Shown one piece after another: positions 47,230 to 59,240 of a stretch of DNA of 64,000 nucleotides (the stretch's first letter is position 1; each line of letters begins with the position of its first letter). The notes beneath the pieces are model-generated. The model was given only the letters and a program-made list of their open reading frames with translations, was not told where the DNA came from and made no database searches. Position numbers and translations under genes: made by a program. This DNA is from Candolleomyces eurysporus (Eukaryota; Basidiomycota; Agaricomycetes; Agaricales; Psathyrellaceae), in contig JANBPK010000940.1 in NCBI GenBank assembly GCA_027579435.1, positions 1 to 64,000 on the forward strand. Reading direction: 5' to 3'.

Positions 47230-48170
47230 GATTTTGGGATCAGGCAAGGCATGTGAGAATCGGCAAGAACGGCTCATGACATCATGGCAAACCACGAAAC
47301 CTCTCGCTATTGCCATGATTTCACGGTCAAGCTTGGTAGCTCGCTGTCTTTCGAAAAACTCCAGAGGACGCCAATCAATCAAACAGGCAAATCTTCTCCG
47401 AGCATCCCTCTCGACAGAGCCCAACTGTCCTTGAACCCACAAGCATTCAGCCGGTTTGTCCGGAAACACAGAAACATACTGCGACGCCCGAGCCATTATC
47501 CCTGAAGACCACGCGTTGCGCCATACATTCCAAATGCGTATGTGTTAACTGAGTCAAACAATCCTTTCCTCCATTCAGGCTTAGACAACGGCTGGCGGTG
47601 GTGGTGGTGTTGGGGCCTCTCAAAACCACTCTGCATGTTGTCTTGGATTTCCTTGCTACTCACTCAACCACCCCTCAAGTCTGTCACGTCAGTGGACAGG
47701 GTGTTGGATCTGCGGGACATTTGTGCTGTCTTGCCGGTGTTCTCGACTACCTGTGGGAGTGGGCTGGCGCAGTTTGTGTCAATGCCCCTGAGGAGTTTAG
47801 AGATGCAGATCAACGTGTTGAGCCCCAATTTGCTCAGTCTAATGGAGAGGAGGTTGCCCTCCCTTCAGAGTTTGAAGTTGGACCTTGTGGATAGTGAATC
47901 ACTAGGACACAGATGTCAGGGTATGCTCGGAATTCGGTACATTATGCTCTCTTGGTATGTGCAGAAACCTTTGGACTGACACTCCATGATGATGGTTGTT
48001 TTGCATCCAGCGTCAATTTGTCCAAGATCTCAATGGGCTTGGGTTTGATGGTGGCAGATGGGATCTTGGGCGCTTGGTCATGTCACCGGGTGGTGAGGAT
48101 CTTGGATAGCCGTGTTTGAAAGAGTACTTGTGCCCTGTATCCCTGGTTTTGATCCCATTGAAAACTTGAC
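47230..48170 (+). pseudogene. F-box/LRR-like copy E (pairs with N6), internally deleted
   Basis: The start block GAGAATCGGCAAGAACGGCTC is at 47253 and reading begins as usual, but at about 47400 the sequence jumps from the N-terminal segment directly into LRR sequence (DRAQLSLNPQAFSRF, 47419 on). It goes on with the GGGGG-coding GGT run, LAQFVSMPLRSLEMQINVLSPN (in two frames), MERRLPSLQSLKLDLVD (47845) and MSGYARNSVHYALLV (47913), ending near 48170. The F-box is absent. Confidence 0.53.
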
Positions 48171-48651
48171 TCCTTGATTGTGCAGCACATGTTGCAATGA
48201 ATCGGTCATGCTTGGAGACAACCCGTCAAGAGTCAAGATGCACGATTTATGATATTTATGACCCCTGTCATTCACTGCTCAGATCTACACAAACCTTATG
48301 CCCCTTGCTCTCTCACTTCTTTTAACTTCCCCCACCGTGACTTGTCACCAGCTCTCAATTCGAGCAGTTTTATTGACACTTGTCAACCTTTCGCTCTCGA
48401 ACCCATGCAAATCTAGGGTGAACGGTAATTATTGTACTATTGGCAGATCATAGCATTTTGTTGTAGTTTCGGAAGTCTAGTAAACTATCCTGTACTCGTA
48501 TCCATGGGTCCTTAACCTGTAATAGGATAACGATATATCAACAGAACAATGGGGGATAGAACGACAGAAGAGAGCAGATAGGTATTCAGTGAGGTTCGGA
48601 TTCGCGTTGTGAGGCCATGGCCAATTGTAGTTCCCTACATCCTGGTGTGAA
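48171..48651. other. Convergent 3' spacer between copy E and N6
   Basis: Standard array spacer (GATTTATGATATTTATGACC at 48243, CACTGCTCAGATCTACAC, TCCTTAACCTGTAATAGG near 48509). No gene. Confidence 0.6.
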
Positions 48652-50915
48652 CTACGAGAAAAGGGAAGAAATTGATTCCTCCTCTTCCTCCTCCACCATG
48701 AAGCCATATTTCTGATATCTTTCCTTCCACTTATCAAAATACGACTTCACAACAACTGCCAACTCATGTTTGTGGAGATCATCCTGGAGAGGAAACAGAA
48801 ATTAGTTTGATATTCCAATGAAAAGAGATGTTCGTACATTGAGACGTTGGATAGCGTTGAATGTAAAGTGTGCCAAGCCATCCCAGTCACTGAACCGATC
48901 TATGTCAACGTGGGATGAGAGTCTTTCGTCAATTCTTCCCCATCCATTATTGCGGGTGAAATTGATAAGTTGAAGATTGTTGGAATCTGTGTTTTGCTTG
49001 TTCAAGTAGTGATACAGTATCCTGATGATATAAGCAAAGCTCCCTGATCGAAAAAGGGATATCAGAGACTCGGTCAGGATGGATCACGGTGACTCACAGT
49101 CATGCAAGAAATCTTCCTGTTGAATTAACTTCTGGAGACAAGACTCTAGCACATACTGGCGAACCCGTGTTTCCGAAACAAATAAGTGCTGAGCGCGAAA
49201 CTCACTGTCCAAAAACTCAGAGAACGACAGGTGATAGAACCGCATATCCTCCCACTCTCCAATGGACGGGTCTTGACTAAAGACGACCAGTGACTGCAGG
49301 TCAGAAAAAAGGACTTGATGAGCTCCCTCTTCAAGGCCAATGATTTCATTGAAATAGCGAAGGGTAATTCGCGCCTTCAGGATGCGACAGTCAAAATTCA
49401 TCTGGTATGCCCGGACAAGTGAGAGAAAATCTCGTCCTCGATTGGTGTCAACTCCTTCGTACAATTCCTTCGCGGTGGAGAGAATGTTCCTGTAAAGGTT
49501 ATCGAGGAGTTCCAATGGTCGGGTTTGTTGGCCACCTTCGGGGGTCCAGTTGATGATTGCCCTGAGTCTATCCACCGGGGAGCCGCGCCGCTGTGATACG
49601 TATTTGATAACTGTCGCAGCATAGACAAACTGTCCTGAAGCTGCCGCCACGAGCTTCTCAACGTCTTCCTTCGTGGGCCACAGAGACTGCGCCCGGCGGT
49701 CGTGGCTTCGACGGCCGATGTCTTGAAGTTTCCTCCACAAGTAGCAACGAATGTCTGCCGTTGCGTCGTACTTGTCGCTGAGCTTGATGTGGTATGCGAG
49801 TTGGTAGAGGTAGCCTTCTGGCTCCGAGCAAAGCGCACTGCGGATGGCCCATTCTGGTCTGCTGGCGATGAAAATACGGAATGGGAGATCGAGATCGTCG
49901 AGGAGACAATGTTTGATGGTGGATAGAAGTTCCGCTTGGTTTTCTTCCCCGGAGCACTCGTCGAGACCGTCGATCAGGATGGCGTGGGGGAACGTACTGC
50001 GGTCCAGTTCCCCATTCGCACAGACACGTTTGAAGGGGGCGACTACGAGGGTGTCCATCTGAACTCGTAGCTGTCTCTCGAAGATGAGAGGGTCTTCTTC
50101 GATGACCTCTGCCACAGCATCACGGAGGGCGTGGTTGCGTAAGCCTAGCTGGTAAGCGATGGTCGGTACGATGGACGTTAGGTTGTTTCGAGTAGGGTCT
50201 CCTGCGGAGAAGAAGAATGCTGAGCCAAGAGTATTGGACGTTGAGCATTTTCCAGCAATTGTCTGCTGTAAGGCCGATTTCCCCGCTCCTGCTGCACCGG
50301 TCATACACAGCAAACGCTGGGGGGCTTCACGATCTTGGATCCAATCCACGAGTTCCTTGGTAACCTCGACACGAGTGTCTTCATCGCACTTTGGTGCATC
50401 GAATCGAGCACGAGAATTGTGAAGAGCGTTGGAGGCTACGTTGTCCAACAGCATCTTCCAGCCTGTCACGGTCAGGGTTCAGTCTGTTACTGAGGACTGT
50501 TCCGCAAAGATATCCACATACCGTCTATCCGGTTATCCCGAGTATTATGGACATGCTGGGACGAATGAAGTTGCATGTTATCGACCCTGAAGTTCTGTGC
50601 ATTTGGAAACATCGACATTGTTGTGGTGTGCTCTACTGGTGGTCTGTGTCTGTGGGTTGCCGCAGCGGTAGAAGGGCCCGCATCGGCAAAGACAGTCGTC
50701 TGAGCCTCAGGCACGCTGACCAGAGTAGCCTTGGCCACTATCAGTCCCTAAGGTTTTTCCACTAACATTGGGGTGCTCACATTGTCCGGGGAGCGCTCGA
50801 CTGTCGGTAGATCATGAGAGATCGACTGCTTGTCCCTGCAACGCCGCTTGGAGGAGAGCGGAGCGCCACTCTTAACGATGGGCTCGACGCCTCTTTTCTT
50901 GCGATTCGAGGACAT
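48652..50915 (-). CDS. NLR N6: NACHT NTPase, subfamily MSSNxKK, intact
   Basis: Model complement(join(48652..48783,48838..49043,49098..50462,50522..50729,50781..50915)), 681 aa, all phases closed with no N. N-terminus MSSNRKKRGVEPIV with KRRCRDK; MFPNAQNFRVDNMQL at about residue 90 and LHSSQHVHNTRDNR. Core: TGAAGAGKSALQQTIAG, ILIDGLDECSGEENQ, LPFRIFIASRPEWAIR. One extra Asp lies in CLLDDLDLPF. Markers KYDATA, DIGRR. The region after GRDFLSLVRAYQMN is strongly divergent from other copies (RILKARITLRYF). C-terminal exons give LINFTRNNGWGRID and HKHELAVVVKSYFDKWKERY with an acidic tail. The first intron (50730-50780) uses a weak AAG acceptor; an alternative TAG acceptor just upstream also keeps frame. 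Confidence 0.86.
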
Positions 50916-51044
50916 AAGGGCGACCACAGAGATGAAGGCAAGAAGAAAGAAGGGTTGGACCCACAAACATGCACTCCTCCCGCGCTCGGACCACTGCTGT
51001 ACACTGCTGTACCTGGCGCGTGTCTAGACGCCGGCAAAAATTGG

Positions 51045-52225
51045 AACGCGTGAGAATCGGCAAGAACGGCTCACTACGTCATGTCCTTTCAATCACGAAA
51101 CCTCGCGATCGCCATGATTTCTCACTCAAACGCTGTAGCTCGCCGTCTCTCTAGAAATTCAAGAGCCGATCAATCGNAAACTGAAATCTGCTCCGAGCCC
51201 GATTTGCTTTGAGAATCCAAACCTGCATCAAAAGACGCCAGGGGTGCTCTCCGTCATCTGCAGGTCCCTGCTGAAGTGCTTGACGCTATATCCACCTTCG
51301 TCCTACCTATATGCCGCAGCCAAATCGAGAGGGCACTGTCCATCCAGTCGGGAGAGATACGACAGGGTCGACATCAGGAGGGGTCATACCATACAAAGTC
51401 CCAGGCGAAGAAATAGTTCGGGAAACGCTATATCAATTGTGTTCATACTCTGATCTCCACTCTTGCCGACGTTAGACAGTACAACTTTGAATGGAACAAA
51501 TGGACCAACTACCACGCCACGCCGTTTCAGCTGGTTTGTTCAGAAACACACTCCAACCCTGGAGTCACTATCTCTCAGGCGACGCGTGCCCTGTTCATTC
51601 CGGACATGTTACTTCCAAATGCATAAGTTTGATCCAAACGACCCTTTCGTCCATTGGGGCTCAGACAACAGCTGGTGGGGCGGTGGGCTTCCGAAAACTA
51701 CAGCATGCAACGACGGGGTTGAGACAACTCAAGGGGCCTCTTCAGATTGTTTCCGATTTCCTTTCTGCTCACTTGAACGCCCTCGAGTTGATGACTTTTG
51801 CATTCGACGCACGTTTGTGCCGTCTTGCCAACATTCTCAAACACCAGTGGCAGTGGGTTGGCGCAGTACATGTCGATGCCGCTGACGAGCTTGGAGATGC
51901 GCATCGACGCTTCGAGTCTCCACTTCCTCAGCTTAACGGCGAGGAGGTTGCCGTGATTCAGAGTTTGAAGCTGGAGTTTGTGGATGGACACAGATGTCGG
52001 GGTACGTATGTGATTCGGTATGTTATTATCAGCTTTAGCATGAGATGGTGCTTACTTTTTGTTGTAACGTCGACTCGTTTCAAGATCTCGATGCTTTTGG
52101 GTTTGGTGAAGTGTATTGAGATCTTCGGCGTCTAGTTATGTCACCAGCTGCTGGTGGACTCTGGACAGCCGCTTTTGAAGAGATACTCGTGCCCATGCCC
52201 CCGGCCCCGATCCCATTGAAGAGCT
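51045..52225 (+). pseudogene. F-box/LRR-like copy F (pairs with N7), F-box missing
   Basis: The start block GTGAGAATCGGCAAGAACGG lies at 51049. The segment up to 51340 matches the N-terminal part of other copies, then the sequence jumps to the LRR half near 51390 (the block coding for VPGEEIVRE-like sequence in one frame). Further segments: FVQKHTPTLESLSLR (51535), the run LGDAHRRFESPLPQLNGEEV (51890) in a shifted frame, and LGLVKCIEIFGV (52098). Frame changes at about 51500, 51700 and 51850. Divergence from the other copies is higher than average. Confidence 0.5.
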
Positions 52226-52752
52226 GGGCCCCTGACCGAGAGTGAGGCATGCGTCGCAGGAATATTTTTCTTACATCAAGGACGGGCTGTCACGCTTGGA
52301 GACGACCCATGAAGAGTCAAGATACACGATCTATGGTATTGATGACCTCTTCCATTCATTGCTCAGATCTACACGAACCTGATGCTTCTCGCTCGCTCTG
52401 TTCCCTTCTCATTTTCCCTCCCAACTCGTCACCTGATTTCGATTCGAGCAATTGTATTTTCATTTCTTAACTTCTTGCTCTCGCATTGAAATCGAGCATA
52501 ATCGATAATTATTGGACTCTTGGCATCTCGTAGCGTTGTAGCTTCGGAAGTCTACTAATATAAGCTATCCTGTACCTGTACCCTTGGGTCCTTGATCTGT
52601 GATAAGAGAATGATGTAACAACAGAACGATGGGGGATAGAGCAACAGGGGAGAGCAGAGAGGTATTCAGTGAGGTTCGTATTCGTGCCGTGAGGCCGCGA
52701 CCGGTCGTTGTTCCCCACATCTTGACGAGGAAAAGGAAGAATGAGAAATGGC
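52226..52752. other. Convergent 3' spacer between copy F and N7
   Basis: A more diverged form of the array spacer (GATCTATGGTATTGATGACC at 52328, TCTACACGAACCTGATGC, TCCTGTACCTGTACCCTTGG near 52566). No gene. Confidence 0.55.
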
Positions 52753-54991
52753 TTAGAGCTTCTCCTCGAACCCATATTCCTGACATCTTTCCTTCCACCG
52801 ATCAAAATACAGTTTCACAATATCTGCCAAATCATGCTCCTGAAGATCATTCTAGAGAGGAAACAGGAATTAGTTCAACATTCCAATGAAAAGAGATATT
52901 CATACATTGAGGCGTTGGATAGCATCAGATGTAAAGCGCACCAAGCTAGACCATATATTGAACGGATCCGTCTCAACATGGGATGAGAGTCTTTCGTCTA
53001 TTCTCCCCCATCCATTGTGGCGGGTGAAGTCAATAAGTTGAAAATTGTCGACATATTTGGTTTGGTTGCCAGAGTAGCGAATCAGTGCATCAATGATCAT
53101 AGAAAGGCTCCCTAGTTGAAAAAGGATGTTAGAGACTTGATCAGGATAGATCTCGGTGACTCACAGTCCTCCAAGAAATCTTCCTGTTGAAGTAACTTCT
53201 GAAGACAAGATTCTACCACATACTGCCGAACCCGCGTTTGCGAAACAAATAAGTCCTGAGCACGAAACCTGCTGTCCAAAAACTCGGAGAATGACCGGTG
53301 GTAGAAATGTAACTGCTCCCACACCCTGGTTATTGTGGGATCTTGACGCACGAAGACGAGTGAGTACAGGTCGGAAAAAAGGACTTGATCACCTCCCTCT
53401 TCAAGGCTGAGGATTTCATCGAAATTGCGAGTGCTATGTGGGAGCCCGAACCGATAGTCGGAATTCATCTGATGTGCCCGAATAAGTAGAAGAAAATCTC
53501 GTCCTCGATTGGTGTCAACTGCCTCGTATAATTGCTTTGCGCTGGAAAGAATGTTCCTGTAAAGGATATCGAGGGGCTCCAATGGTCGAGTGTGTTGACT
53601 ACCTTCAGGAGTCCAGTCGATGATTGCCCTGAGTCTGTCCACCGGGGAGCCGCGGCGCTCTGATACATATTTAACCACCGTTGCAGCGTAGATGAACTGT
53701 CCTGAGGCCGTCGCCACGAGCTTCTCGATGTCTTCCTTTGTAGGCCATAGATGAGAGCGCGCTCGGCGGTCGCGGCTTCGACTGCCGATCCCACGAAGTC
53801 TAATCCACAGATAGCGACGAATATCACCTGTAGCATCGTACATGTCACTGAGCTTCATGTGGAATGCGAGTTGATACAGATAGCCTTCCGGGTCGTTGTC
53901 CAGCGCGGTACGGATGGCCCATTCCGGTCTGCTGGCGATGAAAATGCGGAATGGGAGATCGTTATCAAGGAGGCAATGTTTGATGGCGGATAACAGTTCT
54001 GATTGGTTTTCTTCCCCGGAGCATTCGTCAAGGCCGTCGATNNCAGGATGGCATNGGGGGAAATTACTGCTGTCTAGGCCCCCCCTTGCACAGGCATGCT
54101 GGAAGGGGGTGACTATGAGAGCGTCCATCTGAGTTCCAATAGCTTTCTCGAAGATGAGTGGGTCATCTTCGATGGCCTCTCCAATGGCATGACGGAGGGC
54201 AGAATTGCGTCGTCCTAGCTGGTAAGCGATGGTCGGCACGATGTGAGTCAAGTTATTTCGAGTGGGGTCTCCCGCGGAAAAGAAGAATGCCGACCCCAGG
54301 GTATTGGACTTCAAACATTTTCCGGCGATTGTCTGCTGTAACGCTGATTTGCCCGCTCCTGCCGCACCGGTCATACATAGCAAACGTTGGGGGGCTTCAC
54401 GATCTTGGATCCAATCCATAAGCTCCTTGGTAACCTCGATACGAGTGTCTTCATCGCATTTCGGTGGATCAAATCGAGCCCTCGAGTCGTGAAGAGCGTT
54501 GGAAGCTATATTTTCCAAGAGCATCTTCCAGCCTGTCAGGGCAAGGTCAGTCGCAGTCGAAAAAGATTCTGCAAGCGTCTCCACATACCTTCTTTCCGAC
54601 TATCCTGAGCATTATGAACAGGCTGGGACGAATGGAAGTTGACACTGCCGATCTTGAATTTCTGTGCATTCGAGAACATTGACATTGATGGTTTGCGCTG
54701 GGCCGTGAGTGGTGGATGTCCGTTTGTCCTTTCAGTCGTTGATGGCTCTGCATCAGAATTGGGCAATGGCGGGTCCTCCGATGCGTTAACCATGGACGTA
54801 GCTGCCATGGTGGATCCCTCGGGTTTCCCCAACGGTGCTGGGGCATGTACGTTATTTGGGGGGCCATCCACGGTTAGTATATCATGGGCAATTGGCTCCT
54901 TATCTCTCTGATTCCCGTCGGATGACCGGAACAGGGATCCCAAACCAGTAAAGATAGACTTGAGGCGGCGTCTCTTGGACTTCGGGGGCAT
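52753..54991 (-). CDS. NLR N7: NACHT NTPase, subfamily MPPxSK
   Basis: Model complement(join(52753..52851,52906..53111,53165..54532,54589..54991)), 690 aa once three N bases (two at 54043-54044, one at 54055) are dropped; these stand inside the Walker B segment, which then reads FPHAILIDGLDECSGEENQ. N-terminus MPPKSKRRRLKSIF, MFSNAQKFKIGSVNF at about residue 109. Walker A TGAAGAGKSALQQTIAG; FRIFIASRPEWAIR; markers MYDATG and GIGSR. The ATPase block (TQMDALIVTPFQHAC) matches N8 rather than N1-N3. C-terminal exons: LIDFTRHNGWGRID, QEHDLADIVKLYFDRWKERC, and a short tail ending EEKL without the Ser- or Glu-rich extension. The intron (54533-54588, 56 nt) follows SRKEG. Confidence 0.8.
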
Positions 54992-56344
54992 GGGAGTTAA
55001 GAAGCAACTTGAACGAGGGCTACGGCCTGGGAAGGTTGAAATGACAGCCCTCTGTTACTGATCATGAGCAGACACATCAAAGACACGTTCCCGCGCTCGG
55101 CCCTTCATCAAGCCAATTTAGCAGGCGCTTATCTAGGCGCTGCTCTCTCATCTTGAAATGGTGGCTGCTGTTTCTCCCGGCGATGATTTCCAGGTGCAAT
55201 GGGGGAAGAACGGCCACAAGCTCAGTATTTCGGCTTAAACTCATCTATGATAGCTATCTCTTGAAGCTTTCAGGTTCATTAGAACAAACCACCGACCAGG
55301 GCGGGTTATGACTCCAGAAGGAGAGAATTGGAAGGTCACAAGGTCAGTATCTAGGGTTGGACAAATGTCAATAGACATACAACACAAAATGCTTATGAGC
55401 CAATCGTTTCGTCAGTCAGCAATGAGCAGTGTCCAGTAGAAAGTGAAGTGTCCCTGTCGCTGGATGTGACCTACGGTCTGGATCTCACCGACAACCCACA
55501 AGCGAGGGTCGGAGACGAGAGATGAAGACCTGCACACAGTGTATACTAGATCAGTACGCCCTCTCGGATCCTTTCAATCCGATTCTCTCGCCTTTCTTCT
55601 AGCCTCGGACTCGACGACAGCACCTGTACGTGTTGAAAAACATCAAATTAACCGAGCAGTTGGCAGCAAGAGCGAAGTACCTGGTTAGGACCATCTACTA
55701 TCTCAGCGAGTCGACAAATGGCATCAGCGGCGCAGAGAGAGGGAAACAACAGAGATGAGTCGAGTCTAGGCAAGTCCTTCAATTTGGATATTCGTGAGTG
55801 TGTTTAACCTTTCCTTTCGTCGTTGGACCTGAATTCTGAAAATACAATTCAGAGATCAGTCAGCATCAAACAACATTCCAGTAAGAAGTTCAACCACTCG
55901 ATAAAGACGCTGCAAAAATGCTAGCTGGGAGTGATATACTCAGGAAAGGTTGAAGGGTGGATGGAGGCATAGTGGAATCATGCTAAAGCGAGTTGATTGA
56001 AGTAATCGTAGCTGAAGAGAATGATAAGTACAAAGCTGAAGGTCAAGGCGAATATGCAGCATTGACTACAAGCTGAGACTGACTTTCATCTGTCTTCGCA
56101 AGCAGAATAAACTCACCAGGAGGTAGAGGGAAACATTAGGAAAAAGCGCAGAAGCGTCAACTGCATGAATCGGAAATATCAATGAAGCACTTGCGTCAGT
56201 AAAGATAGCTGTTATGCTCGCTGGGGTGATAGACGGGGCCTTGACATTCAGGATAGACTGGGCCCAACAGATAGGATGCAGCCATAACGAATTGAAACAA
56301 GATTTACAGCTTGAAAAGAGCAGTGCTGGTTAATTTGGAAGCCC
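54992..56344. other. Non-coding block upstream of N7
   Basis: Contains a shortened, diverged copy of the upstream region seen before N1-N3 (AGGCGCTTATCTAGGCGCTG at 55122) and of the 2-kb block of 28-30 and 35-37 kb (for instance CGACCTACGGTCTGGATC-like sequence near 55468 and GGCATCAGCGG near 55720). About half the length of the other two copies. No gene seen. Confidence 0.5.
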
Positions 56345-58085
56345 GGGAAGGCGTGTGAGAATCGGCAACAATGGATCACGACGTCATGACAATCCTTTCT
56401 TCCAACCACAAAACCTCTCGCTATCGCTACGATTTCACGCTCAAGCGTGGTGGCTCGCTCTCTCTCAAGGCAAAACTCAAGAAGGAGCTGATCAATCGAG
56501 AAGGCAAATCTCCTCCGAGCCCGATTTGCAACCCCAGCTTGAAGATTCGAAGAATGCAAAGCCTGCATCAAAAGGCACCAGAGGGTGCTTCTCGTCGTCT
56601 GCGGGATCCCTGCTGGAGTGTTTGGCGCTATATTCACCTACGTCCTACGCAGATGTCGCTATTACACTGAGAGGGATCTGCTCATCCTGTCGGGAGAAAC
56701 ACAAGAGGGTCGATATCAGGAGGGGTTTTAAGGAGTAAACGCATCTGTAGGGTCGTGTTAAGTGAGTAGCATGCTTGCATCCATTCCGAGTGACTTTATA
56801 ACAGTTGCACAGGCGGGCCTGGTGAAAGGCCCAACGTCAAGCCGCACACTTTCCAGAAGCGAACGGCGAATACGCTCTTCAACCTGGACTTCACTCTGTA
56901 GAAATACGAGGCTAATTCGTTCTGCGTCTTGCTCTCTTGCCCATCCTTCTCTGAGATGGGCCACGGTCACCGCCTCATAAACGAAGACGTTCTGCAACAT
57001 ATCTGCCCACATCTGTCCCCAGAAACGTTACGCAGTGCCTCTACCGTCTATCCAGTCTTCTATGAGGGGTGGATCAAGGAGAAAGGGCTGATAAGGAGTC
57101 AAAGCGTCTGTGGGGCCACGTTCAGTGAGTTACAATGTTCTTATGCATTTCTTTTGATCTAATGAACGTGCAATAGGGAGACTCAGTGGATTTCGGGCGT
57201 CATGAAATGCGTCCACATCAAGCCGTGGCTCGTAATGCTGAAGACGGACACATACCAGAGCCGAATGGAGAACGTGCTCAAGAGCGTCGCAGTGTTCCTT
57301 CTACCCAGCATATATATGGGACCAGGCGAGGAGACGGTTCGAGAAGCGCATGGAGAAGGCTACCAACCGCGTCAGCACCCTGATATCCGCTTTCACCAAT
57401 GTCAGAGAGTACCACGTCGAGTCTCACAACTACCACGCCAGCTTGTACCTGTCGTTCCTGCAAACGGGCTGGAATGGCACGCTCACGCACCTCTCAATCC
57501 ACGTTTCACTCCTTCGTCACCGCCAAGCGTCCACACCTCACCGACATCTACATCTGCCTCAGCTCCGGTGACCTAACCGACAGGAAATCGACATCCACGG
57601 ATGCTTAACTTCAAGGACACCTTGACCTCGATCTCGACCCAGACGACACCAAGCTTCGACAGCTTGAAGCTCTTCCGTCCTCACCTTCGCGCTATGCCCC
57701 TCACCATCCCCTTCGGCGGAGCCCAACTCTGCATTGATTCATAAGCATTCTGCCGCTTTGTGCAGAGACACGCTGCGACACTCGAGTCATCATCCCTCAA
57801 GACCACACGCTGTGCCGTACACTGGCTCCAAATAATCCTTTCCTTCATTCGGGCTCTGACGACACCTGCTGGTGGTGGTGGTGGTGGTGGTGGTGGTGGT
57901 AGGCTTCCGGAGCTCTAGCATATGGCAGTGGTGTTGAGGCTTCTCAAAGCCCTTCTCTCCCTCGTCTCAGATTTTCTTGCTGCTTACTTGACCAGCCTCA
58001 AGTCTATAACGTCAATGGACAGGGCGCTGGATTGGCAGAATGTGTGTGCTGTCTTGCTGGCTTTCTCAGCCACCGGTGCGACTGG
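56345..58085 (+). pseudogene. F-box/LRR-like copy G, long but frameshifted and cut by NLR sequence
   Basis: The start block GTGAGAATCGGCAACAATGG is at 56355. The best-preserved F-box-like segment of the array is here: NEDVLQHICPHLSPETL with ASTVYPVFYEGWIKEKG (about 56977-57090), then a GT-AG intron (57124 to about 57176). The second exon opens WISGVMKCVHIKPWLVMLK, then shifts frame near 57310 to MEKATNRVSTLISAFTNV (57350). Further LRR pieces occur in several frames, and a GGT run (57871-57900) codes Gly. The LRR stops inside LLAFSATGATG at about 58085, where antisense NLR sequence begins. The C-terminal part of the gene is missing. Confidence 0.58.
57871..57900 (+). repeat. (GGT)10 microsatellite
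   Basis: Ten GGT units in the Gly-coding stretch just before the FPELQHM-like segment. Other F-box-like copies have 2-4 units at the same place (for example 47590-47610), so the tract has expanded in copy G. Confidence 0.85.
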
Positions 58086-58216
58086 GCAAGTGTTGGGGGG
58101 CTTCACGATCTTGAATCCAATCCATGAGCTCTTTGGTAACCTCAACACGAGTGTCTTCATTGCACTTTGGTGCATTGAATCGAGCACGAGAATTGTGAAG
58201 AGCGTTGGGAGCTAAT
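58086..58216 (-). pseudogene. NLR fragment fused into F-box copy G
   Basis: The minus strand reads PNALHNSRARFNAPKC and VTKELMDWIQDREAPQ, the segment just before Walker A of the array NLRs, and stops at the point where RLLCMTG should follow. Only about 130 bp are present. On the plus strand it abuts F-box copy G directly. Confidence 0.8.
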
Positions 58217-58604
58217 GGGTCGTCCATGTCAAATGCTTCAGAGCTTACCGTCACCTCTCGTCCTCAGAAGTCTGGGCATGATTGTAGTTTGAGTACTGTC
58301 TTATCCTTCTCTCTGCAGTCTAATAGATTGTACCATTCTTAGCTGTGCCTCTGTCACCAAGGGAGATGACTAGGATTGTTCAGTGACAACAGGTGTGTTT
58401 GGCAACAAGATCGGTAGCTCTTACTACGCTGGCAGCGCCCGGATAAATACAAGGTCCATGAGCCAAGCCATGAAACATTACGGGAAAATGAGACACAAGG
58501 AAGGGAGCAGCACCGAGCAGACAAAGGATCAGCGCGGCGATGAGGATGACAAAATCGTGCAGCTCTCGACTGGTTCAAGATGTGGACTCTCTCCGTCGTT
58601 TGGA
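58217..58604. other. Unrelated segment between copies G and H
   Basis: Not part of the normal cassette. 58510-58600 (AAATCGTGCAGCTCTCGACT at 58553) matches part of the foreign segment at 41.85-41.93 kb, so both probably derive from one source sequence. No recognisable gene. Confidence 0.45.
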
Positions 58605-59240
58605 TCCTGCCCGAATTCAACAGAGCTAACTCTCCTTGAAACCACACCGCTCAGCCAGTTTGTGGAGAAACATGCTACGACGTTGAACTCGTTATCCCTA
58701 AAGATGACATGGTGCGCTGAACATTCCCAACATGTCGCTCCTCGAACGTCTCAATTGCATACAAATAATCTTCTCCCCCATTTTGGCTCCGATAACAGGT
58801 ACTACCACTATTCGTGGTGGGGGTGGTGGGCCGCCGGAACTGCGGGATGTGGCAATGGTGTCGAGGCCACTCAATCTGAAGGATGCCGTTGAGGAGCTCA
58901 GAGATGCGCAGTGACATGCCCGCAAGTTTTCAGTGTAGTGGCGGGGAAGTTACCGGGGCTGCAGAGTTTGAAGCTGGAGCTTGTGAATGGGACGCGGACG
59001 TCGGGCATGGTAATTAGGTACGTTGTTGTCAGTTTTCTTACTAGGTAGCTCATCATTGACTCATGATAGTCATAGCGTCGACTCGAGTTCGTTCAGGATT
59101 TCGATGCGCTTGGGCTTGATGGGGAGCATTGGAATCTATTATGCGACGTCCAGTTATGGCACCAGGTTTCGGCAGAGCTTGGGTGGCTGCTTTTGAAGAG
59201 ATACTCGTGCCCTGTCTCCCCGATCTCAATTCCATTACAC
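58605..59240 (+). pseudogene. F-box/LRR-like copy H (pairs with N8), truncated
   Basis: It starts within the LRR half (SQFVEKHATTLNSLSLKMTW, 58651) and continues with GGGGGPPELRDVAMV (58816), AVEELRDAQ, and LQSLKLEL-like sequence at about 58960, ending near 59240. F-box and first LRR part are absent. It lies between the foreign segment and N8, so two F-box-like pieces (G and H) precede this single NLR. Confidence 0.48.

Noticed and set aside
57871..57900. GGT run as a telomere-like or regulatory repeat
   Set aside because: It is a coding microsatellite shared in shorter form by the other F-box-like copies.
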